A stretch of 5,374 nt of DNA from positions 1 through 5,374 of the forward strand of contig JAHENP010000018.1 in assembly GCA_018609965.1 (NCBI GenBank), given 5' to 3'. Below, piece by piece: positions 1 to 5,374 of this stretch (within the stretch, counting starts at the first letter, position 1; every line of letters starts with the position of its first letter). Position numbers and translations under genes: made by a program. The stretch comes from Haloferacaceae archaeon. GTDB lineage: Archaea > Halobacteriota > Halobacteria > Halobacteriales > Haloferacaceae. The notes below the pieces were generated by a model. The model ran no database searches and had not been told where the DNA came from. It saw only the letters and a program-made list of their open reading frames with translations.

Positions 1-779
1 GTGAGGGGTTCGACGACGCGATGGGCGGTGGGATGGGCGGTGGCGGCGGCACGGAGTTCGACGAGGCGGAGTTCGAGTCGGAGATCGAACGGATCGATGT
101 TGGGATCGAGGGGTTAGACGACATGATCCTCGGCGGGGTTCCGATCCGGTCGCTGATGACCGTTATCGGGAGCGCCGGCACGGGGAAGACCACCTTCGGG
201 CTCCAGTTTCTCGACCAGGCGATGCGGTCGGGCGGGAACGGGGTGTACATCACCCTAGAGGAGACGGAGAAGGCGATCATCTCGACGGCCGAGGAGAAGG
301 GGTGGCCGTTCGAGCAGTACGTCGCGGACGGCCAACTGACCGTGGTGGCGATGGACCCGATCGAGATGGCGAACAGTCTCGACTCCATCCGCGGGGATAT
401 CTCCCGGCTGGTCAACGACTTCGGCGCCGACCGGCTCGTGTTGGACTCCGTCTCGTTGTTGGAGATGATGTACGACCACCCCGCCAAGCGCCGCTCGGAG
501 GTGTTCGACTTCGCCCGCTCGCTGAAACGCGCGGGGGTGACGACGATGCTCACGTCCGAGGCGAACGCCGACAACTCCTACCAGTCCCGTCACGGTCTGG
601 TGGAGTATCTCGTCGACGCGGTGTTCGTCCTCCAGTACGTCCGTCCGAACGACTTCCAAGAGACCCGGCTGGCCGTCGAGATCCAGAAGATCCGCGACGC
701 CAACCACTCCCGGGAGACGAAGCCGTACGACATCACCGACGATGGTATCTCCGTCTACCGGCAGGCGAACATCTTCTGA
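1..779 (+). CDS. KaiC-like RecA-superfamily ATPase (5' end likely outside window)
   Basis: This is a single-domain KaiC-type P-loop ATPase, probably cytosolic. Numbering below is from the ATG at 21. The Walker A motif GSAGTGKTT lies at residues 50-58. The paired acidic residues of the KaiC family (E80-E81, in ITLEETEK) follow strand 2. Walker B ends at D142 (RLVLDS). The C-terminal part carries the KaiC signature: SRHGLVEYLVDAV at 189-201, then K223-I-R225, H229 and PYDITDDGISV at 235-245. KaiC usually has KxRG, but here it is KIRD. ATG codons at 21 and 33 are possible starts. However, the frame is open to the window edge and reads EGFDDA just upstream, an acidic stretch typical of haloarchaeal N-termini, so the true start is probably before base 1. 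The N-terminus holds a Gly-rich linker (residues 2-10). Haloarchaea carry several KaiC homologues, including the cir genes of Haloferax volcanii. Which paralogue this is, and its target, cannot be told from the sequence. Family assignment is firm; biological role is unknown. Confidence 0.9.
   Translation, partial: EGFDDAMGGGMGGGGGTEFDEAEFESEIERIDVGIEGLDDMILGGVPIRSLMTVIGSAGTGKTTFGLQFLDQAMRSGGNGVYITLEETEKAIISTAEEKGWPFEQYVADGQLTVVAMDPIEMANSLDSIRGDISRLVNDFGADRLVLDSVSLLEMMYDHPAKRRSEVFDFARSLKRAGVTTMLTSEANADNSYQSRHGLVEYLVDAVFVLQYVRPNDFQETRLAVEIQKIRDANHSRETKPYDITDDGISVYRQANIF
21..44 (+). repeat. Two-copy 12-nt tandem repeat encoding MGGG-MGGG
   Basis: ATGGGCGGTGGG at 21-32 is followed directly by ATGGGCGGTGGC at 33-44, with one mismatch in the last base. 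The repeat is in frame and encodes the Gly-rich, Met-punctuated linker at the visible N-terminus of the KaiC-like ATPase. It gives two alternative in-frame ATG codons, which makes automatic start calling unreliable here. It is a likely slippage-prone site, so linker length may vary between strains. Confidence 0.7.
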
Positions 780-823
780 CGCCGTCTTGCGGCTTCGCTC
801 ACGGTCGAGAGACGGGCCGTCGG

Positions 824-2707
824 TCACTCTCCGTGGCGGGTGACACACACCGGGAGTCCGGTCAACTCGACGGGTTCGGAGTTGTCCGGGCTGTACACCA
901 CCATCTGCCCGGTCTCCATGTACGGCACCTTCGAGGCCAGCGCCGGCGGGATATTCACGCTGTCGATGGCGTCCTCGTCGCCGAGGTTGAGCACGAGTCG
1001 CGTGTTCACCTGTTTGAACACCGGATCGGCCACGTCCTGTGGGTCCTGTGTGATCAGGAACAAGCCGAGTCGTTCCTTCCGCCCCTGTTTGGCGGCCTCG
1101 GTGAACGTGTCGACCACCTTCCGCGCTTGGACCGTGTCCGCGTCCGTGAGGAAGTTGTGCGCCTCGTCCATCCCGAGCACGAGCGGCGTCTCCGCGATCC
1201 GACTGGAGTTGGGTGCGTTCGACAGTTTGTCGTCGACGAGTATCGTCGCCACCGCGAGCACGAACATCTCCTTGGCGCGCGAGGTGGAGAGGTGGTACGT
1301 CGGAACGACCGTCACCCCGCCCGGCCGGACGAGTGTCGTGTCCAACTCCGTGATCGACCGCGCGTCCTGATCGAACACACCCCGCGGGATCGACCGAACC
1401 CGGCGGGTGACGGCGTCGAAGGTCGCCTCGTGGACCCGGCCACGCTCGTCGAGCTCCTCACGGAGCGCGGGGTCGTCGAGAAACGAGAGGAACTGCTCGT
1501 AGGTGCCCGGGTTGTAGTTCCGGAAGAACCGGTTCAGCAGGTGGTTCAACGCGCCGTACTGGTTGTCGTTCAGCGACGCGCCGGCGATCAGCCACGGCAT
1601 GTCGTAGTCGTCGACGACCGAAAACGGGATCGTGAACGGCACCTGCTCGGCGCGGTGGCCCTCGCCGGGGTAGGAGACGCCCTGCTCCTGTGGGATCAAC
1701 GCCACCGTGTCGTCGTGGCCGCCGTAGGCGACCCCCTCGCGGTCGAGACGGCGCGCCTGCGCGGCGTCGAGAGCCGGGTTGTCGTCGTGGAGTTGTGCGT
1801 ACTCGTCTTGTGGGTCGAAGACGACGACAGCGGTCTGGGCGTCACGGCCGTCGTCCGTCTCGTAGCGCCGCCCGACGTACTGTCTGAGCACGTTCTTCGC
1901 GGCGTGGGTCTTCCCCGACCCCGTCCCACCCGCGACGAGGGTGTGCCGGAACACGAGCGGGTCACCAGCCTCGTCGGCGTCGTCGAGTCGGTAGTCCACC
2001 GTCGGCGGCTCCGTCGCGGTCTTCACCGTCTCACCGCCCACCGAGAGGTGGCCCAGAAACACCCCTTCCGTGGGGATGTCGAGACCGGTCTTGATCTGAT
2101 CGGCGTCCGTTGCTTCCCGGACCGTCGCGCCCGGCTTCGGGACGCGGTCGACCATTCGCCGCCGCAGTTCCCCACTCTCGGAGAACAACACCGCGCCCGG
2201 CTCCAACGCCGCGAGGAACTTGTAGTCGCGTTCCTCGAACCCGTCGCCGGATTCGAGTCGACGGCGCGTCGTCAACACCGTCGCGTCGTCCGTCTGGAAC
2301 TCCTGGTCGTACTCTAAGGCGGTGATCCGGGCGAACAGCTCCTCTCCGTCCGGAAACGGGACGATCAGATACCGACCCAGCCTGACCGACTCGCGGCTCC
2401 CGGGCGTTATCGACGCCCGAATCCGTGTTTCGTCGCCGTCTTCTGCGATACGGAGCCCGCCGGAGACGAACACCGACCCCAGTTCGTCTGCCGACGTTGT
2501 CGTCTGTGTCGGGCCGTCGCCGTAGTCGTCGAACCGGTCGTTGCCGCCGAGGGTGTCGTCTGTCGCGCCGGCTGTGTCGGTGCCGCCGTCGGCCACGCTG
2601 GCCGTGTCGTCAGACTGGCTGTCCGCGGCGTCCGACGACTCCGTCTCATCTCCAGTCCCGTCGGAGAACTGCTCGAAGCCGGCCAGATCTGAGTCGTCGT
2701 CTGTCAC
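824..2707 (-). CDS. HerA-like ATPase (HAS-barrel plus DUF87 P-loop domain)
   Basis: This is a 627-residue member of the HerA/FtsK-like hexameric ATPase group, which pumps or remodels DNA in the cytosol. Residues 1 to about 72 are a low-complexity, Asp/Ser/Thr-rich acidic tail, probably disordered. Residues about 75-130 fit the HAS-barrel that precedes the motor in HerA. Walker A is GGTGSGKT (260-267, K266). The HerA-type VFDPQDEYA lies at 297-305. Walker B is LVLGMDEAH (509-517, D514-E515). The sensor-like LITQDPQDVA is at 551-560, and NTRLVLNL (568-575) supplies the conserved Arg (R570, candidate arginine finger). All key residues are present, so it should be an active ATPase. The start is a GTG at 2707-2705; an AT-rich box about 27 nt upstream supports it. 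Canonical herA sits with nurA, mre11 and rad50, none of which is visible here, so this may be a paralogue with another partner. It converges with the KaiC-like gene (44 nt apart) and diverges from the TraB-family gene. Confidence 0.92.
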   Translation of the reverse strand: MTDDDSDLAGFEQFSDGTGDETESSDAADSQSDDTASVADGGTDTAGATDDTLGGNDRFDDYGDGPTQTTTSADELGSVFVSGGLRIAEDGDETRIRASITPGSRESVRLGRYLIVPFPDGEELFARITALEYDQEFQTDDATVLTTRRRLESGDGFEERDYKFLAALEPGAVLFSESGELRRRMVDRVPKPGATVREATDADQIKTGLDIPTEGVFLGHLSVGGETVKTATEPPTVDYRLDDADEAGDPLVFRHTLVAGGTGSGKTHAAKNVLRQYVGRRYETDDGRDAQTAVVVFDPQDEYAQLHDDNPALDAAQARRLDREGVAYGGHDDTVALIPQEQGVSYPGEGHRAEQVPFTIPFSVVDDYDMPWLIAGASLNDNQYGALNHLLNRFFRNYNPGTYEQFLSFLDDPALREELDERGRVHEATFDAVTRRVRSIPRGVFDQDARSITELDTTLVRPGGVTVVPTYHLSTSRAKEMFVLAVATILVDDKLSNAPNSSRIAETPLVLGMDEAHNFLTDADTVQARKVVDTFTEAAKQGRKERLGLFLITQDPQDVADPVFKQVNTRLVLNLGDEDAIDSVNIPPALASKVPYMETGQMVVYSPDNSEPVELTGLPVCVTRHGE

Positions 2708-2729
2708 GGCCGGAGGTGGGGCGCGGTCG

Positions 2730-2740
2730 GAGAAAAGGGT
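2730..2740 (-). promoter_or_regulatory. Putative TATA-like box for the HerA-like gene (leaderless)
   Basis: Read on the minus strand, the sequence is ACCCTTTTCTC. The TTTT run (2736-2733) is the only T-run in the near-upstream region and is centred about 27 nt before the GTG start at 2707. That is the spacing expected between a haloarchaeal TATA box and the transcription start of a leaderless mRNA. No convincing Shine-Dalgarno sequence is needed or evident. The call rests on position and AT content only. Confidence 0.5.
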
Positions 2741-2782
2741 TGCCGAGCGTCGAGTGGTCGTGGTTTCACGCCGACTCCGACA

Positions 2783-2795
2783 ATGGTAAAGCCCG
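2783..2795 (+). promoter_or_regulatory. Weak putative TATA-like box for the TraB/M50 operon
   Basis: The short AT-richer patch ATGGTAAAGCC is centred about 27-28 nt before the ATG at 2816, which fits leaderless transcription from that codon. It is a poor match to the haloarchaeal TATA consensus. It also contains the alternative upstream ATG at 2783, so if it is the promoter that ATG cannot be the translation start. Confidence 0.27.
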
Positions 2796-2827
2796 TCACG
2801 AGGAAGCCAGTGAAAATGAGTGACGGG
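2792..2827. repeat. 8-bp inverted repeat bracketing the TraB-family start codon
   Basis: CCCGTCAC at 2792-2799 and GTGACGGG at 2820-2827 are perfect reverse complements separated by 20 nt. The interval contains GAGGAAG (2800-2806, a partial Shine-Dalgarno-like purine run) and the ATG at 2816. The right arm also begins a second palindrome, GTGAC-GG-GTCAC (2820-2831). It could act as an operator, or as an RNA hairpin if transcription begins upstream. It could also be chance in GC-rich DNA. Confidence 0.4.
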
Positions 2828-4555
2828 TCACCGGACGAGCCGCCGACCGCCGACGAGGTGACGGCACCGCCACCGTCGAACCCGGAGGGGGAGGGGAGTG
2901 TGACGGTCGTGGGCACCGCACACGTCTCACAGGAGTCCGTCGACGAGGTCGAGGAGACACTGGACGCGGAACGGCCCGACACCGTCGCGGTGGAACTCGA
3001 CGAGGGACGCTACCGACAGATGCGCGGGGAGACCCCAGATGATCTCGATCCGGGCGATCTGTTGGGCGGCAACACCGTCTTCCAGTTTCTCGCCTACTGG
3101 ATGTTGTCGTACGTCCAGAGTCGGATGGGTGACCGGTTCGACATCGAGCCCGGCGCAGAGCAGTTGGCGGCCGTCGAGACCGCCGAGGAACTCGGCATCG
3201 GAGTCGCCTTGGTCGACCGAGAGATCGACACGACGATCCAACGGTTCTGGGCCAGACTGGGGATCGTCGCGAAGTTCCGGTTGTTGGGTGGGCTCGCCTT
3301 CGGCGTCACCGACCCACGTGTGGCCGGCGTCACCTTCGGGCTCGCCGCCGGGCTCGTGCTCGGCCCGGTGATCGGCGCGTTCGGCGGGAGCGTCGGGATC
3401 GGTGCCGGCGTGTTGGGCGTGGCGGCGACGGCGGCACTGGCGGCGCTCGGCGTCGGCTATCTCGCGACGGAGATCGTCGGCGTCTCTGGCGGGGTAGCGG
3501 GTCTCGACGTAGACGACGACCTGTTGGTGGGAGCGCTCGCGGGTGCGGGCGCAGCCGTTCTCGTCGCGACTTCGCGGATCGGCGTGGATCTCGTGACGGG
3601 AACGCTCGGCGGGTTCCCCGTGACGGCGCTTGGGTCGCTCGCGCTCGGGGTGACGATCGGTGTCGGCGTCGGCTCGCTGGCAGGGGTCGTCGTGAGCGCG
3701 TTGGGACTGGGGCTCGCGGACGACGGCGAGGACGAACTCGACGAGTTCGACCCCGCAGAGCTGACCGACGGTGATGTGGTGTCGGCGATGATGGAGGAGT
3801 TTCGTGCGTTCTCGCCGGGCGGTGCGGAGGCGTTGATCGACGAACGCGACGCGTACATCGCCCACAACCTCGTCGATCTCCGGGCGGCGGGGTACGACGT
3901 GGTCGCGGTCGTCGGCGCGGGCCACCGCGCGGGCGTAGAGTCGTATCTCGACAGCCCCGACCAGTTGCCGGCGATGGAGTCGCTCGTGGGGACCGCAGAC
4001 TCCGGTGGTGTGCCGTGGGGTCGGATCGTCGGCTTCGGGATCACCGGCGCGTTCGTCGGGTTCTTCGTCCTGTTGGCGATGGCGGGGGTTCGGAACACCG
4101 AACTCCTCCGGCTGTTCGGCGCGTGGTTCCTCATCAACGGCGTGTTCGCGGCCGGGCTGGCGAAGCTGGCGGGCGCACGCTGGCGGTCGGCCGGTGTGGG
4201 GGGGCTGGTCGCCTGGATGACCTCCGTCAACCCGTTGTTGGCGCCAGGCTGGTTCACCGGCTACGTGGAACTGCGACACCTCCGGGTGAACGTCTCCGAC
4301 ATCGGTCGGCTGAACGAACTGTTGTCCGACGAGACGCGGTCGCTGCGCGCGATCGTCGGTGACATGTTGGAGGTGCCGTTGTTCAAGCTGATCATCGTCG
4401 TCGCGATGACGAACGTCGGCAGCGTGATCGCGAGCGTGTTGTTCGCGACGTACGTCCTGCCGGCGTTCTCGGCGTCGTTGGACGCCGGCGTGGCGGAGTT
4501 GATGCTCCGTGGCGCGCGCAACAGCGCCGAACTGCTGGTGGGGGCGCTCTCGTGA
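2816..4555 (+). CDS. TraB/PrgY-family membrane protein (putative metallohydrolase)
   Basis: This is a 579-residue integral membrane protein of the TraB/PrgY/GumN family, whose members include pheromone-shutdown proteins and the Tiki metalloproteases. Both family GxxH motifs are present: GTAH at 33-36, followed by a VAVELDEGRY segment at 57-66, and GAGH at 367-370. LVDREIDTTIQRFW (132-145) and DERDAYIAHNL (342-352) are also typical. Between them, residues about 158-300 form a Gly/Ala/Val-rich hydrophobic block with several possible membrane segments. Four or more further segments follow (about 402-424, 433-452, 460-480, 520-550), including the archaeal TraB signature VNPLLAPGWFTGYVE (471-485). 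I chose the ATG at 2816 because MSDGSPDEP is a typical haloarchaeal N-terminus. An in-frame ATG at 2783 would add 11 basic residues (MVKPVTRKPVK) that look non-coding. The gene overlaps the M50 peptidase gene by 4 nt. Substrate and enzymatic activity are unknown. Confidence 0.92.
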   Translation: MSDGSPDEPPTADEVTAPPPSNPEGEGSVTVVGTAHVSQESVDEVEETLDAERPDTVAVELDEGRYRQMRGETPDDLDPGDLLGGNTVFQFLAYWMLSYVQSRMGDRFDIEPGAEQLAAVETAEELGIGVALVDREIDTTIQRFWARLGIVAKFRLLGGLAFGVTDPRVAGVTFGLAAGLVLGPVIGAFGGSVGIGAGVLGVAATAALAALGVGYLATEIVGVSGGVAGLDVDDDLLVGALAGAGAAVLVATSRIGVDLVTGTLGGFPVTALGSLALGVTIGVGVGSLAGVVVSALGLGLADDGEDELDEFDPAELTDGDVVSAMMEEFRAFSPGGAEALIDERDAYIAHNLVDLRAAGYDVVAVVGAGHRAGVESYLDSPDQLPAMESLVGTADSGGVPWGRIVGFGITGAFVGFFVLLAMAGVRNTELLRLFGAWFLINGVFAAGLAKLAGARWRSAGVGGLVAWMTSVNPLLAPGWFTGYVELRHLRVNVSDIGRLNELLSDETRSLRAIVGDMLEVPLFKLIIVVAMTNVGSVIASVLFATYVLPAFSASLDAGVAELMLRGARNSAELLVGALS

Positions 4556-5208
4556 GCCGGACGACGGTGCGCCGGACGCTCACCTTCTCCCGACGCGAGG
4601 TGGGTGATCTCCTGCTCGCGTGGGTGGCGCTGAGTGTCGCCTTCGGGGTCTTCTTCTACGGCGGCGGTCCGTTGGTCTTCGAGGCGTTGCAGACGGGGAT
4701 CGTCGGCCCGTTGGCCCGGATCACCCTGCTGTCGGCGGTGACCGCGGGGGTCGGCTTCCTCCTGCACGAACTGGGGCACAAGGTGGCTGCCGTCCAGTTC
4801 GGCCAACGGGCAGCGTTCCGTGCCGACTACGGGATGTTGTTCCTGGCGGTCGTCACGGCGCTCGCGGGGTTCCTGTTTGCGGCGCCGGGTGCCGTCCACC
4901 ACACCGGCCGGATCACGAAGCGACAACACGGGCTGATCGCGCTGGCCGGGCCGGTCGTCAACCTCGTTTTAGCCGTCGTGTTCGCCGCCCTCTGGATCGG
5001 CGGCGGCGCGCTCGGCGTGGCGTTGCTCCGCGAGATCGGCCAGTGGGGGGTCGCGGTCAACCTCGCGCTGGCGGCGTTCAACATGCTCCCCTTCGGCCCG
5101 CTCGACGGCGCGACGATCCGCGAGTGGAACACGGTTGTCTGGGCCGCTGTCACCGTGCCGGCGGTCGGGCTGGCGGCGTACGCGTTGTTCGCGTTAGAAC
5201 TGCTGTAG
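4552..5208 (+). CDS. M50-family intramembrane metallopeptidase (site-2 protease type)
   Basis: This is a compact 218-residue polytopic zinc protease that cleaves membrane-embedded substrates. The catalytic motif HELGH (72-76; zinc ligands H72 and H76, catalytic E73) lies in a hydrophobic segment. The third ligand is D185 in NMLPFGPLDG (177-186), the classic NxxPxxPLDG motif of site-2 proteases. GPVVN (133-137) matches the conserved segment between them. Hydrophobic stretches at about 18-36, 55-80, 94-113, 127-158, 163-180 and 194-216 give roughly six membrane segments. There is no PDZ or CBS domain, so regulation or substrate delivery must come from elsewhere. The GTG start at 4552 overlaps the TGA of the TraB-family gene as GTGA, so the two are probably translationally coupled. 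The TraB-family protein is the natural candidate partner, but that is inference. Related enzymes process membrane-bound transcription regulators; no such target is seen in the window. Confidence 0.93.
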   Translation: MSRTTVRRTLTFSRREVGDLLLAWVALSVAFGVFFYGGGPLVFEALQTGIVGPLARITLLSAVTAGVGFLLHELGHKVAAVQFGQRAAFRADYGMLFLAVVTALAGFLFAAPGAVHHTGRITKRQHGLIALAGPVVNLVLAVVFAALWIGGGALGVALLREIGQWGVAVNLALAAFNMLPFGPLDGATIREWNTVVWAAVTVPAVGLAAYALFALELL

Positions 5209-5216
5209 AGCCCCTC

Positions 5217-5374
5217 TTAGATCAAGAACCCGACCCCGAACAACGCGAGCGCGCCGGCGAGCCCGACGGCGTCCGCCCGCCCGAACCGGAGTTCCGGCAG
5301 CGTCGGATTCCACGCGAGACACCGAACGCGCAGCGCGTCCGCCAGCCGGTCGGCCCGCCGGAACATCCGCGCGA
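5217..5374 (-). CDS. C-terminal fragment of probable ECF transporter T component (CbiQ/EcfT-like)
   Basis: Only the last 51 codons and the TAA (5219-5217) are in the window; the gene continues past the right edge. The fragment reads ARMFRRADRLADALRVR, then CLAWNPTLPELRFGRADAV, and ends in a hydrophobic helix (GLAGALALFGVGFLI). The pattern of a charged amphipathic helix with an ALRVRC segment, a Pro-containing linker, an RxGRxD turn and a final membrane helix resembles the C-terminal coupling region of energy-coupling-factor transmembrane (T) subunits such as CbiQ. These subunits link substrate-binding S components to paired ATPases for vitamin or metal uptake. An ATG at 5366-5364 is internal, not the likely start. 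That it is coding is supported by its sense and its end point 8 nt from the convergent M50 gene. The family call is from pattern memory on a short piece and is moderate. Confidence 0.55.
   Translation of the reverse strand, partial: ARMFRRADRLADALRVRCLAWNPTLPELRFGRADAVGLAGALALFGVGFLI

Noticed and set aside
780..823. Possible terminator hairpin (ACGGTC at 801-806 with GGCCGT at 815-820) between the convergent KaiC-like and HerA-like genes
   Set aside because: The stem is six pairs at most, includes a G-U pair on one strand, and has no following T-run, which archaeal termination favours. Not strong enough to call.
302..2317. 671-codon open frame on the + strand across the KaiC-like gene and antisense to the HerA-like gene
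   Set aside because: It spans two genes with clear catalytic motifs in other frames. Its product is Arg/Val/Pro-rich without any recognisable domain, and strong G/C preference at third positions removes stops from such shadow frames.
1..2707. A KaiC/HerA anti-phage defence island
   Set aside because: No nuclease, toxin, integrase, tRNA, repeat array or compositional shift is visible, and the two genes are convergent rather than an operon.
2927..4279. 450-codon open frame antisense to the TraB-family gene
   Set aside because: It is Arg/His/Pro/Glu-rich with no domain pattern. It lies wholly opposite a well-supported gene and is explained by GC-rich codon bias.
4261..4929. 222-codon antisense frame across the TraB/M50 junction
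   Set aside because: It lies opposite two motif-verified genes; its composition is typical of a shadow frame.
5207..5217. AGAG-CCC-CTCT mini hairpin at the M50 / ECF-T junction
   Set aside because: A four-pair stem is expected by chance and lies across the stop codons.
5217..5366. Small 49-residue protein starting at the minus-strand ATG 5366
   Set aside because: The frame stays open upstream to the window edge, and the sequence looks like the C-terminus of a larger membrane protein.

Overview
The window comes from a halophilic archaeon (class Halobacteria). The DNA is very GC-rich. The encoded proteins are strongly acidic (Asp/Glu-rich tails, few Lys). Start codons include GTG, and one gene has an AT-rich box about 27 nt before its start codon, as in leaderless haloarchaeal transcripts. 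Every protein resembles a family typical of haloarchaea. No genus can be named from the sequence alone.

Layout. (1) 1-779, +: a KaiC-type single-domain RecA-superfamily ATPase whose reading frame is open at the left edge, so its N-terminus is probably cut off. (2) 824-2707, -: a HerA-like (DUF87/HAS-barrel) ATPase with a long acidic N-terminal tail, tail-to-tail with gene 1 across 44 nt. (3) 2708-2815: a 108-nt divergent promoter region. It holds a good TATA-like box for the HerA-like gene, a weaker one for the gene to its right, and an inverted repeat around the start codon of that gene. (4) 2816-4555, +: a TraB/PrgY-family membrane protein with both GxxH motifs and a large Gly/Ala-rich hydrophobic block inserted between its conserved motifs. 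(5) 4552-5208, +: a compact M50 (site-2-protease type) intramembrane metallopeptidase that overlaps gene 4 by 4 nt. (6) 5217-5374, -: the C-terminal end of a membrane protein that looks like an ECF-transporter T component (CbiQ/EcfT type), ending 8 nt from gene 5.

How the genes may work together. Genes 4 and 5 almost certainly form an operon and plausibly a membrane-proteolysis pair: a putative TraB-clan metallohydrolase joined to an intramembrane protease. This is the most system-like element in the window, but the functional link is inference from gene order and motifs. Genes 1 and 2 are both P-loop ATPases but are convergently transcribed, so they are not one transcription unit. The HerA-like gene lacks its usual nurA/mre11/rad50 neighbours here. 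I see no RNA genes, CRISPR arrays, insertion sequences or prophage parts. The coding strands are dense and no gene-free stretch exceeds 300 bases.
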